Of a stretch of DNA of 64,000 bases, positions 8,561 through 15,952 are shown in pieces; positions within the stretch are counted from its first letter, which is position 1, and the number at the start of each line of letters is the position of its first letter. The notes below the pieces were generated by a model that saw only the letters and a program-made list of their open reading frames with translations, did not search any database and had not been told where the DNA came from. A program made the translations under genes and the position numbers. Where the stretch lies: assembly GCF_000183405.1 (NCBI RefSeq), contig NC_014758.1:1405001-1469000 (forward strand), in the 5' to 3' direction. This DNA comes from Calditerrivibrio nitroreducens DSM 19672. GTDB taxonomy: Bacteria > Chrysiogenota > Deferribacteres > Deferribacterales > Calditerrivibrionaceae.

Positions 8561-9739
8561 ATGAAAAATGTATACTTAATCGATGGAATTAGGACGCCAT
8601 TTGGCAGCTTTGGTGGCGCACTATCTGACATACCTGCACCAGAATTAGCATCTATTTTAATAAAAGAACTTCAGCAGAAATACAATCTACCTTCCGATGC
8701 AGCTAATGAGGTTATCATTGGTCAAGTAATCCAGGGTGGGTCAAGACAGGCTCCCGCAAGACAGGCGATGAGATTGGCAGGACTTTCGGATTCTGTTCAT
8801 GCTATGACTGTAAACAAAGTTTGTGGTAGTGGTTTGAAATCAGTAATGCTTGCAACTCAGTCTATACTTTTGGGTGATTCATCCCTTGTATATGCTGGGG
8901 GAATGGAAAATATGTCAATGGCACCATTTGCTATGGATAAAGCACGATTTGGTTATAGAATGGGACATTCAACATTTTTCGACCTTATGATATATGATGC
9001 TTTACAGGATCCATATTCTGGAAAACATATGGGGGAGATAACCGAAGAAAGTATAAAGAAAAATGGTATTACAAGGGAAGAGCAGGATAACTACGCCATC
9101 AGAAGTTACACACTTGCCCAATCTGCTATTGAAAATGGAACAATCAGATCGGAAATCCTTCCAGTAATAAAAAAGACCAAAAAAGGTGAACAGATTATCG
9201 ATAAAGATGAAGATCCATTCAAAGGGGATATAGCAAAACTTGAATCCCTAAAACCTGTTTTTGCAAAAGATGGTAGTATCACAGCAGGAAATGCATCAAA
9301 GATAAACGATGGTGCAGCAATTACATTAATAGCAGATGATGATGCAGTGAAAAAATATGGGTTTCAGCCAAAAATAAGAATTGTGGCTTACTCAACAAAT
9401 AGTATCCATCCTAGCGATTTTGGTGAAGCACCAATAGGAGCAATTGAAAAGGTAGTAGAAAAAGCTCAGCTGAATTTGGATCAAATAGACCTTTTTGAAA
9501 TAAATGAAGCTTTTGCTGCCGTACCTCTTATGGCAATTAAAAAACTAAAATTAGATATCAATAAAGTTAATGTTAATGGGGGAGCTGTCGCTTTTGGACA
9601 CCCAGTTGGTGCGAGCGGTGCAAGGCTACTTATTACACTTGCAAGAGAGATGATACAGAAAAACAAAAAATATGGCATTGCCACTTTATGCATTGGTGGG
9701 GGTGAAGCGGTTGCAGTTTTAATTGAAAAGATCAATTAG
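8561..9739 (+). CDS. Acetyl-CoA acetyltransferase (thiolase)
   Basis: A 392-residue thiolase that splits acetoacetyl-CoA into two acetyl-CoA, or runs in reverse. Active-site marks: NKVCGSGLKSVMLA with the nucleophilic Cys near residue 88, NEAFAAVP, GGAVAFGHPVGASGARLL (catalytic His) and the C-terminal CIGGGEAVA (second Cys). ATG 8561 has an AGGAGAG site. An in-frame upstream extension would cover the sigma54 promoter and is not used. It is first in the operon with the CoA-transferase and 3-hydroxybutyrate dehydrogenase genes, which fits degradation of acetoacetate. Confidence 0.93.
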   Translation: MKNVYLIDGIRTPFGSFGGALSDIPAPELASILIKELQQKYNLPSDAANEVIIGQVIQGGSRQAPARQAMRLAGLSDSVHAMTVNKVCGSGLKSVMLATQSILLGDSSLVYAGGMENMSMAPFAMDKARFGYRMGHSTFFDLMIYDALQDPYSGKHMGEITEESIKKNGITREEQDNYAIRSYTLAQSAIENGTIRSEILPVIKKTKKGEQIIDKDEDPFKGDIAKLESLKPVFAKDGSITAGNASKINDGAAITLIADDDAVKKYGFQPKIRIVAYSTNSIHPSDFGEAPIGAIEKVVEKAQLNLDQIDLFEINEAFAAVPLMAIKKLKLDINKVNVNGGAVAFGHPVGASGARLLITLAREMIQKNKKYGIATLCIGGGEAVAVLIEKIN

Positions 9740-9749
9740 GAGGTAGGAT

Positions 9750-11111
9750 ATGAAACCTATATTTTATGATGCGAAAGAGGCAATTAAAGATCTTTTAAAA
9801 GATAATATTACAATAGCAGCAGGAGGTTTCGGACTCTGTGGAATTCCCGAAAAGCTGATATTAGCAATAAGAGATAGTGGCGTTAAAAATCTAACATTTG
9901 TCAGTAACAATGCTGGTGTGGATAACTTTGGACTTGGTCTTTTACTACAAACGAAACAGATAAAAAAGATGATATCTTCATATGTTGGTGAAAATGCCAT
10001 ATTTGAAAAACAGTTTCTCAATGGTGAACTCGAAGTGGAGCTAACCCCCCAGGGTACACTTGCGGAAAAACTCAGGGCTGGCGGAGCTGGTATACCTGCA
10101 TTCTATACCCGAACAGGCTTTGGAACAGTATTGTGTGAAAACAAAGAAACAAAGATTTTTAATGGAAAAGAATACGTTCTTGAAGAAAGTATAGTTACAG
10201 ATCTATCAATTGTTAAAGGATGGAAGGCTGATAAATCCGGTAATGTGATCTTCAGATACACAGCAAATAATTTCAATGAAGCTTGTGCAAAAGCTGGTAA
10301 AATAACAGTTGTGGAAGTTGAAGAGATTGTGGAGGTTGGTGAACTTGACCCCATGTCAATTCACCTGCCGGGGATATATGTTGACAGGATAGTTGTCGGA
10401 AAAGATTACGAAAAACCGATTGAGCAAAGAACCGTTTCTGATGGAACTATAAAAGCTAAAGGATTCAATGAACAGAAAGAATGGATGGCAAAAAGAATAG
10501 CTAAAGAATTTAAAGATGGCTATTATGTGAATCTTGGAATAGGTATGCCCACACTCGTAGGGAATTATATACCAGAGGATATGGAGATAACACTCCATTC
10601 AGAAAATGGACTTCTGGGTATTGGGCCATTTCCAAAACCTGGAGAAGAAGATCCCGATCTAATAAATGCAGGGAAACAAACAATTACTTACAAAAAAGGT
10701 GCAGTATTTTTTGATTCATCAGAATCTTTTGCAATGGTTAGAGGGGGACATATAGATATTTCGGTATTGGGAGGTATGGAGGTAAGCCAATACGGAGATC
10801 TTGCAAACTGGATGATACCAGGTAAAATGGTAAAAGGACCTGGTGGAGCAATGGATCTGGTAAATGGAGTCAAAAAATTGATAGTAATGATGGAACATAC
10901 CACAAAAGATGGTCAACCTAAAATTGTAAATGAATGTACCTACCCAATTACAGGTAAGTATGTGGTATCTATGATAGTAACAGAAAAGGGAGTTTTCACA
11001 ATAGACCCAGATAAAGGATTAACGCTTATAGAGATCTCTCCTTACTCAAATCTTGATGACATAAAAAGAACTACAGGTGCTCCATTTAAAATGGCAGATA
11101 ATTTAAAATAA
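9750..11111 (+). CDS. Fused acetoacetate CoA-transferase (SCOT type, subunits A and B)
   Basis: A 453-residue 3-oxoacid CoA-transferase carrying both halves in one chain. The A half (to about residue 225) has AAGGFGLCGIPEKLI and GAGIPAFYTRTGFGT. The B half (from about 240) has VNLGIGMPTLV and SENGLLGIGP, whose Glu is the CoA-accepting residue. Bacterial enzymes usually have two subunits, so this resembles the mitochondrial SCOT fusion. It activates acetoacetate for the thiolase encoded upstream. The AGGAGG site before ATG 9750 follows the thiolase stop by 10 bases. Confidence 0.92.
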   Translation: MKPIFYDAKEAIKDLLKDNITIAAGGFGLCGIPEKLILAIRDSGVKNLTFVSNNAGVDNFGLGLLLQTKQIKKMISSYVGENAIFEKQFLNGELEVELTPQGTLAEKLRAGGAGIPAFYTRTGFGTVLCENKETKIFNGKEYVLEESIVTDLSIVKGWKADKSGNVIFRYTANNFNEACAKAGKITVVEVEEIVEVGELDPMSIHLPGIYVDRIVVGKDYEKPIEQRTVSDGTIKAKGFNEQKEWMAKRIAKEFKDGYYVNLGIGMPTLVGNYIPEDMEITLHSENGLLGIGPFPKPGEEDPDLINAGKQTITYKKGAVFFDSSESFAMVRGGHIDISVLGGMEVSQYGDLANWMIPGKMVKGPGGAMDLVNGVKKLIVMMEHTTKDGQPKIVNECTYPITGKYVVSMIVTEKGVFTIDPDKGLTLIEISPYSNLDDIKRTTGAPFKMADNLK

Positions 11112-11121
11112 AAAAAGCCTA

Positions 11122-11147
11122 GGTAGTGGCTTATAATAGCTACTACC
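11122..11147 (+). other. Intergenic hairpin before 3-hydroxybutyrate dehydrogenase gene
   Basis: GGTAGT-g-GCT, loop TATAAT, AGC-t-ACTACC: a 9-bp stem with one mismatch and no T tract. It is probably a processing or stabilising element inside the operon. Confidence 0.55.
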
Positions 11148-11173
11148 CAGATAAAAAAATCAGGAGGAACTTG

Positions 11174-11932
11174 ATGAAAGAAAAAGTAGCAGTAGTAACT
11201 GGTGCCTCAAGTGGTATTGGATTGTCAATTGCAGAACAATTATCAAAAGCTGGCTGTAAGGTAGTTATGGCAGATATAAACAAGGAGAAAGGGATAGAAG
11301 AAGCAAATAGAATTGGTGCAAAATTTTTTCAGGTGGACTTATCCAGAAGATCTGACTGCAGAGATCTTATAGATTTTGCCGGGAATAGTTTTGGTTCTGT
11401 TGATATTCTGGTAAACAATGCCGGAATACAACATGTTTCGCCAGTTGAAGATTTTCCAGAAGACAAGTGGGATTTTATGATCAGTCTTATGTTAACTGCC
11501 CCATTTCTTTTAACAAAATATTCATGGAACTACATGAAAGAGAAAAAATGGGGAAGGATTATAAACATTAATTCTGTACATGGATTAAGGGCATCAGAAT
11601 TCAAATCTGCGTATATCTCAGCCAAACATGGTTTATCAGGTCTTACAAAAACAACGGCACTTGAAGGTGGAAAATATGGAATTACGGTCAATTCGATATG
11701 CCCCGCCTACGTAAGAACTCCCCTTGTGGACAATCAGATAGATGCACAGGCAAAGACTCATGGTATCCCAAGGGAAAAAGTAATAGAAGAGATAATGCTC
11801 AAAAAAGCCTATGTAAAAAAACTTATCGAACCTTCAGAAGTAGGTAGTATGGTACTGTACTTATGCTCAGATGCCGCCCAGTGTATTACAGGGTCGATGA
11901 TAACAATAGATTGTGGATGGACAGCATCTTAA
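11174..11932 (+). CDS. 3-hydroxybutyrate dehydrogenase (SDR family)
   Basis: A 252-residue short-chain dehydrogenase that oxidises 3-hydroxybutyrate to acetoacetate with NAD. It has TGASSGIG at the nucleotide site, NNAGIQHVSPVEDFP (typical of this enzyme), the catalytic Ser in ININSVHGLRAS, and YISAK with the Tyr-Lys pair. ATG 11174 has a CAGGAGG site 8 bases upstream; a longer frame would run through the intergenic hairpin. Last gene of the ketone-body operon, followed by a hairpin terminator. Confidence 0.9.
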   Translation: MKEKVAVVTGASSGIGLSIAEQLSKAGCKVVMADINKEKGIEEANRIGAKFFQVDLSRRSDCRDLIDFAGNSFGSVDILVNNAGIQHVSPVEDFPEDKWDFMISLMLTAPFLLTKYSWNYMKEKKWGRIININSVHGLRASEFKSAYISAKHGLSGLTKTTALEGGKYGITVNSICPAYVRTPLVDNQIDAQAKTHGIPREKVIEEIMLKKAYVKKLIEPSEVGSMVLYLCSDAAQCITGSMITIDCGWTAS

Positions 11933-11941
11933 AATTTTATA

Positions 11942-11967
11942 AAAGTGGGGATAATACACCCCACTTT
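11942..11967 (+). terminator. Terminator of ketone-body operon
   Basis: AAAGTGGGG, loop ATAATACA, CCCCACTTT: a 9-bp perfect stem with a short T tail, 10 bases after the dehydrogenase stop. Confidence 0.75.
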
Positions 11968-12018
11968 GAACTTATTGTTGCCATTTTACTATAAATAATT
12001 TGAAAAACAAAATTTTAC

Positions 12019-12047
12019 TTGACTTTTGAATAGTTTTTAATTAGTTG
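12019..12047 (+). promoter_or_regulatory. Promoter of the DAHP synthase attenuator
   Basis: TTGACT (12019-12024), 17 bases, TAGTTG (12042-12047), six bases, then the ATG of the leader peptide at 12054. The -10 box is imperfect, but the spacing puts the transcript start on the leader start codon. Confidence 0.5.
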
Positions 12048-12053
12048 TCTTAT

Positions 12054-12179
12054 ATGGATAAGAAAAACAGTCTGACAAATTTCATAAAGATATCCGAAGT
12101 AAAATCAGAAATTATATCTGTATCTTTTTGTTTCTTCTTTTTTTACTTTTTCTTTTTTGGAGGTTGCCGCTTGAGGTGA
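12054..12179 (+). CDS. Phe-rich leader peptide of aroF attenuator
   Basis: A 41-codon ORF: ATG 12054, stop TGA 12177-12179. Codons 25-35 (12126-12158) read FCFFFFYFFFF, that is nine Phe, one Tyr and one Cys in eleven codons. This is the hallmark of ribosome-mediated attenuation, as in the enterobacterial pheA leader, where ribosome progress reports charged tRNA-Phe. It lies directly before a strong intrinsic terminator and a DAHP synthase gene. No ribosome site precedes the ATG, and the predicted transcript begins on it. The peptide itself is unlikely to have a separate function. Confidence 0.8.
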   Translation: MDKKNSLTNFIKISEVKSEIISVSFCFFFFYFFFFGGCRLR

Positions 12180-12246
12180 AACCTGTTTTTTAATAGTAAA
12201 AACAGGAGCCGCAGACGGGCGATCCCCTCTTGCGGCTCCTTTTTTT
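12174..12246 (+). promoter_or_regulatory. Transcription attenuator of DAHP synthase gene
   Basis: Four overlapping segments. Stem 1:2 is AGGT-gaa-ACCT (12174-12184). Antiterminator 2:3 is CCTGTTTTT (12182-12190) with AAAAACAGG (12198-12206). Terminator 3:4 is AGGAGCCGCA (12204-12213) with TGCGGCTCCT (12231-12240), then a run of T to 12246. A ribosome at the leader stop would cover segment 2 and let the terminator form. One stalled on the Phe codons would free 2:3 and oppose termination. Confidence 0.75.
12204..12246 (+). terminator. Intrinsic terminator upstream of aroF (attenuator stem 3:4)
   Basis: A 10-bp perfect GC-rich stem with a 17-base loop (which could pair further, GGG with CCC) and seven T. 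It sits 30 bases before the DAHP synthase start codon, so it can only serve as a conditional terminator for that gene. Confidence 0.88.
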
Positions 12247-12275
12247 ATATCTATAAACTTATAGGAGGTAATTTT

Positions 12276-13289
12276 ATGATTGTTGTAATGCAAATTGGTT
12301 CAAAAGAAAATGAACTTCAGGAGGTATGCAGAAAAGCTGAAAGCATTGGATTTACTCCCCATATAATATATGGGAAAGAGAGAAACGTAATAGGATTAGT
12401 TGGCTTAGGAGACAGAGATAACATAGGCGTCATTGAAGATATGCCGGGAGTCGATAGAGTAGTACCAATTACAAAACCATACAAGCTCTCCAGCAAAGAA
12501 GTAAAAAAAGAACCAAGTATCGTTGAGGTCTGTGGAGTTAAATTTGGTGGTGAAGAGATTACTGTAATAGCAGGTCCCTGCTCCGTAGAAAATGAAGAGC
12601 AGATCATAAAAACGGCCGAATATGTAAAAGCAGCCGGGGCAAAAATGCTTCGGGGTGGAGCATTCAAACCCAGAACATCCCCATATGCTTTCCAGGGATT
12701 AGGTGAAGAGGGGCTAAAACTTCTTGCAAAAGCAAGGGAGTTCACAGGTTTACCAGTCGTGACGGAAGTTGTAAATCCAAGAGATGTAGATTTAGTAAAT
12801 AAATACACCGATATGTTTCAGGTAGGTGCGAGAAATATACAAAATTTTGCACTTTTGAGCCTGTTAGGTCAAGTTGGTAAACCAGTTTTATTAAAGAGAG
12901 GAATGGCCACAACCATTGAAGAATTCCTACTTGCAGCTGAATATATACTTGCAGAAGGGAATAGAAATGTTGTTTTATGTGAAAGAGGTATCAGAACTTT
13001 TGAAACATCCACAAGGAATACTCTCGACATAAGCTGTGTTCCAGTAGTGAAAGATAAATCACATCTCCCCATAATTGTGGACCCAAGCCATGCATCAGGG
13101 CATTGGCATTATGTCCCATCTCTATCCAAAGCTGCAATAGCTGCTGGTGCAGATGGACTTATCATAGAGGTACATCCAGAACCAGAAAACGCCCTCAGTG
13201 ATGGCGCCCAATCCCTGAGACCTGATCAATTCGTAAGGTTAATGGGTGAACTAAAAGCTATCGCATTAGCCGTGGGAAGATATATGTAA
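12276..13289 (+). CDS. aroF: 3-deoxy-7-phosphoheptulonate (DAHP) synthase, AroF type I-beta
   Basis: A 337-residue first enzyme of the shikimate pathway, which joins phosphoenolpyruvate and erythrose 4-phosphate. Residues 1-70 form the ferredoxin-like regulatory domain known from the Thermotoga enzyme, where it binds Tyr. The barrel follows with IAGPCSVEN near 94, GGAFKPRTSPYAFQG, VLLKRGMATT and IIVDPSHASGH. ATG 12276 follows an AGGAGG site. Its transcription should be controlled by the Phe leader and terminator upstream, giving supply control by Phe at the RNA level besides allosteric feedback. Confidence 0.93.
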   Translation: MIVVMQIGSKENELQEVCRKAESIGFTPHIIYGKERNVIGLVGLGDRDNIGVIEDMPGVDRVVPITKPYKLSSKEVKKEPSIVEVCGVKFGGEEITVIAGPCSVENEEQIIKTAEYVKAAGAKMLRGGAFKPRTSPYAFQGLGEEGLKLLAKAREFTGLPVVTEVVNPRDVDLVNKYTDMFQVGARNIQNFALLSLLGQVGKPVLLKRGMATTIEEFLLAAEYILAEGNRNVVLCERGIRTFETSTRNTLDISCVPVVKDKSHLPIIVDPSHASGHWHYVPSLSKAAIAAGADGLIIEVHPEPENALSDGAQSLRPDQFVRLMGELKAIALAVGRYM

Positions 13290-13308
13290 AACAAACAATG
13301 TTTCTTAT

Positions 13309-13337
13309 GTGGGAGGCAAAATCAGATAACCTCCCAC
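13309..13337. terminator. Hairpin between convergent aroF and PAS-kinase genes
   Basis: GTGGGAGG, 13-base loop, CCTCCCAC: an 8-bp perfect stem between two convergent genes, probably a two-way terminator though the T tails are weak. Confidence 0.6.
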
Positions 13338-13385
13338 CAATTTAAAACCAATTTTCTGTAATAACAGGCATTAAAAAAACGAACG

Positions 13386-14537
13386 TTACCTCAATGGATG
13401 CTCAAAAGAAAAAGTAGTGCCATTATCTACAGTTGTAAAAGTCAATTTCCCTGACAGAACCTTTTCGGCAATAAATTTCGCCATAAATGTTCCAAACCCG
13501 TGTCCGAACTCAGACTTTGTGGTAAAGAATTTCTGAAAAACCCTCTTGGCCACATCAGGTTCTATCTTTTTTTCATTCCATATATGACAAACAACAGATC
13601 TCTCATTAACATCTACCCATAACTTAACAATTTTATCCGTATGCTCTACAGCATTCTCCAACAAGAGAGAAATTACCTTTAAAAAAAGTAGATCATCCGT
13701 CAATAAATCAATATTTTTAAAATTCCAATCAATTTTAAGCTCTTTGTGGGTCTGATGATAATGTTTATTAAAGCATATCCTAACATCATCCAGTAAGGCC
13801 GATAGATTCACTTTTTTCATAGATGGGCGAATATCATGAATATCTTCTGTTACTATCGTCTTATAAAAATCTAAATCCTTATAGATTTTTGTTGCAATGA
13901 AGAAAAGGTTCTCCACATTAGAAATGTTAGCAAAGGACCCTAACGGTAACTGCATCCTTAAGAAATCAACATTAGAAATAATACTTTCAAGGTTACGTTT
14001 CAATTCATTAAACATATAGACATTTGCAGCCTTACAATATTCCTTTTCTGATATATCATCTGCAAAAAGTAATAAAACTTTAAAACCATCCACAATAATT
14101 GGAACAGTACGGACATTCAGTACAAGAGTATTTTTATCAGTATCTATAATACATTTTTTTTCAACTGGCTCATTTGTTTCCAATGAAGTGATTATAGAAA
14201 TAACCGCCCCACATGTTTTGCAATATTCAGCTGTTCCACATCCCGCCTCCATATCTTTTGAATGAACACATCCCACAAGCTCACCTGGTCTTAACCCAAA
14301 AGCATCATCAGAATTGGATATCCCCAGCATTTTTAAAAAATTGTTGTTGATCATCAATACCTGACGATTTTTATTTAAAACCGCCAGAAGACCACCAGTC
14401 GTTCTCATCAAAGCATCCAGAATTTTGCTCTTGGAGAGAATCTCAAGCTCGGAAATAAGCTCCGGCATAGTAGACCTATTAGCTGAAGCAAAATGAGTAT
14501 CAAAATTTTTCGGCTCTTCTTTTATGTACCAATCCAT
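13386..14537 (-). CDS. PAS-HATPase sensor protein with degenerate H-box
   Basis: A 383-residue cytoplasmic protein. A PAS domain (about residues 40-170) carries a Cys cluster, GCVHSKDMEAGCGTAEYCKTC, known in a family of PAS sensors of anaerobes and possibly metal- or redox-binding. The C-terminal HATPase domain has the N box LLENAVEHT and the G box FGHGFGTFMAKF. Where a phospho-accepting His is expected, I read MFNELKRNLESI with Asn, so autophosphorylation on the usual residue seems lost. No response regulator is adjacent. Start ATG 14537 has a GGGG site. It may act as a non-canonical kinase or an ATP-binding partner. Confidence 0.75.
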   Translation of the reverse strand: MDWYIKEEPKNFDTHFASANRSTMPELISELEILSKSKILDALMRTTGGLLAVLNKNRQVLMINNNFLKMLGISNSDDAFGLRPGELVGCVHSKDMEAGCGTAEYCKTCGAVISIITSLETNEPVEKKCIIDTDKNTLVLNVRTVPIIVDGFKVLLLFADDISEKEYCKAANVYMFNELKRNLESIISNVDFLRMQLPLGSFANISNVENLFFIATKIYKDLDFYKTIVTEDIHDIRPSMKKVNLSALLDDVRICFNKHYHQTHKELKIDWNFKNIDLLTDDLLFLKVISLLLENAVEHTDKIVKLWVDVNERSVVCHIWNEKKIEPDVAKRVFQKFFTTKSEFGHGFGTFMAKFIAEKVLSGKLTFTTVDNGTTFSFEHPLR

Positions 14538-14556
14538 AATATTAACCCCAATTTAC

Positions 14557-14584
14557 ATTATAATAACTTTTTTAGTTTTGTAAA
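14557..14584 (-). promoter_or_regulatory. Promoter of PAS-HATPase gene
   Basis: On the minus strand TTTACA (14584-14579), 16 bases, TATAAT (14562-14557), 20 bases before the ATG at 14537. Unlike its divergent neighbour, this gene has a short leader with a ribosome site. Confidence 0.6.
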
Positions 14585-14616
14585 GAATATATTAATTTTT
14601 TCACGCAAAAAAGTAA

Positions 14617-14645
14617 TTGACAAAATTATATTTTCTCTTTATTCA
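14617..14645 (+). promoter_or_regulatory. Promoter of leaderless thioesterase gene
   Basis: TTGACA (14617-14622), 17 bases, TATTCA (14640-14645), six bases, ATG at 14652. A consensus -35 and exact spacing put the transcript start on the start codon. No ribosome site is present. Confidence 0.7.
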
Positions 14646-14651
14646 TTTTCC

Positions 14652-15044
14652 ATGAGAGAAATTACTTTTTCTGGAGAAATTGAGGTAAGATACTCCGATT
14701 TAGATGCATATGGTCACGTAAACCACGCCACATATTTTACCTATCTTGAAACTGTAAGAACAAAAGTATTCCTGTATGAATTCAATGAACTAATAAAACA
14801 AGGTATTTACCTGATCATCGTAAATGCCTCATGTGATTTCAAACACCCCATCCATTTAGGAGATAAAGTAATAGTGTCTTTTAATTTAAAAGAACTCAAA
14901 AGAACATCCTTCACTCTTACCTATTCCATCCACAATGGCTCCGGTTTAGAGTATGCCACTGCTCAAACTACACTGGTATCCTACGATAACAATAGAAAAA
15001 AAGCTGTTCCTTTACCAGATTTAATACTAAGTAAATTTAGCTGA
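14652..15044 (+). CDS. YbgC/4-hydroxybenzoyl-CoA-type acyl-CoA thioesterase
   Basis: A 130-residue hotdog-fold thioesterase. The active-site stretch YSDLDAYGHVNHATYFTYLE, with its Asp, matches the 4-hydroxybenzoyl-CoA thioesterase/YbgC family that hydrolyses acyl-CoA or acyl-ACP in the cytoplasm. Start at ATG 14652, where homology begins (MREITF). An in-frame extension upstream would overlap the divergent PAS gene and its promoter. Leaderless by promoter position. Natural substrate unknown. Confidence 0.85.
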   Translation: MREITFSGEIEVRYSDLDAYGHVNHATYFTYLETVRTKVFLYEFNELIKQGIYLIIVNASCDFKHPIHLGDKVIVSFNLKELKRTSFTLTYSIHNGSGLEYATAQTTLVSYDNNRKKAVPLPDLILSKFS

Positions 15045-15104
15045 CATATATTCTCAAAACATATTATAAAATACTCAACTATAACAATACGTTACAAAAA
15101 GTTG

Positions 15105-15133
15105 TTGCATTTAAAATAAAATGTTGTTATATT
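15105..15133 (+). promoter_or_regulatory. Promoter of candidate small RNA
   Basis: TTGCAT (15105-15110), 17 bases, TATATT (15128-15133). The predicted start is 15140, the first base of the hairpin transcript. Confidence 0.55.
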
Positions 15134-15139
15134 AATCTT

Positions 15140-15197
15140 ATGGCCCGGCTATATCTATGCTTCACCCTCCCCTCCAAGAAGCTGGCCGGGATTTTTT
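15140..15197 (+). ncRNA. Candidate C-rich-loop small RNA or short leader
   Basis: A promoter at 15105-15133 and a terminator 50 bases later define a 58-base transcript. Outer stem CCCGGC (15144-15149) pairs with GCCGGG (15185-15190). Inner stem GCTTC (15159-15163) pairs with GAAGC (15178-15182). The loop between is ACCCTCCCCTCCAA (15164-15177), and ATTTTTT ends it. A CCTCC loop can pair with ribosome sites (GGAGG), as in known C-rich-loop regulatory RNAs. Alternatively it is the leader of the NlpC/P60 gene: ATG 15140 opens a 22-codon reading frame that ends at 15208. Confidence 0.5.
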
Positions 15198-15220
15198 ATA
15201 AAATATAAGTGAGGTTGCTG

Positions 15221-15952
15221 TTGAAAAAAATATTTTTTTTATTTTTATTTGCGTTAACGTTTGCAATTTTTGGTTGTTCCACTAAGGGTTTTGTGCAATC
15301 AGACAGGATTCAATACACCATTCAAGCTGGTGCATTCTCAGATTTTGACAATGTACAGCGATTCATCGATAAACTGTCACAAAAAGGATTGGATCCGTAT
15401 TACTATAAAGATGGCAATATATACAAGGTGAGATTTGGCAATTTCTATACGCAGGATGCAGCCATATATACCGCTGACAAACTAAAAGAGGAAGGGATAA
15501 TCAATGAATATTTAATAGTATCACCTGATAGCTATAAGATTACGAAAAATGATGACGATTTAAGGGAAAAGATTGTCAATACAGCATTCAATTATCTGGG
15601 GACTCCATATATAAAAGGTGGGAATAACGAAGATGGATTCGACTGCAGCGGTTTTGTCCAGACAGTTTTTAGAATGAATGGTATAGATCTTCCAAGGTCA
15701 TCTCCTGACCAGTACAAAAGAGGTTTTTCTGTTAAGGATGACCTGAAAAGAGGAGATCTGGTGTTTTTTAAAATAAATGGTCGTTCAATTTCACACGTAG
15801 GTATCTACATCGGTGATGGGAAATTTATACATGCCCCCAGAGTTGGGCAAAAAGTAAGGGTGGAATCTCTTGAACTACCCTACTACAAAAAAAGATATGC
15901 AGGAGCCAAAACGTATCTAAATGACCCTGATTTCACAACTGCAAGCAGATAA
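15221..15952 (+). CDS. SPOR-NlpC/P60 peptidoglycan endopeptidase lipoprotein
   Basis: A 243-residue outer-envelope lipoprotein. The signal peptide ends in the lipobox FAIFGC. A SPOR domain (about residues 30-95; YTIQAGAFSDFDNVQRF) binds peptidoglycan. The NlpC/P60 domain has catalytic Cys in GFDCSGFVQ, His in SHVGIYIGDG and a third His in FIHAP. It should cut peptide cross-links in the cell wall. I start at TTG 15221, seven bases after a GAGG site; the GTG at 15209 is the alternative. The next gene overlaps its end by 32 bases. Confidence 0.87.
   Translation: MKKIFFLFLFALTFAIFGCSTKGFVQSDRIQYTIQAGAFSDFDNVQRFIDKLSQKGLDPYYYKDGNIYKVRFGNFYTQDAAIYTADKLKEEGIINEYLIVSPDSYKITKNDDDLREKIVNTAFNYLGTPYIKGGNNEDGFDCSGFVQTVFRMNGIDLPRSSPDQYKRGFSVKDDLKRGDLVFFKINGRSISHVGIYIGDGKFIHAPRVGQKVRVESLELPYYKKRYAGAKTYLNDPDFTTASR

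Noticed and set aside
12105-12293. Minus-strand ORF opposite the aroF leader
   Set aside because: It is the shadow of the Phe-rich leader and terminator; it lacks a ribosome site and overlaps the aroF start.
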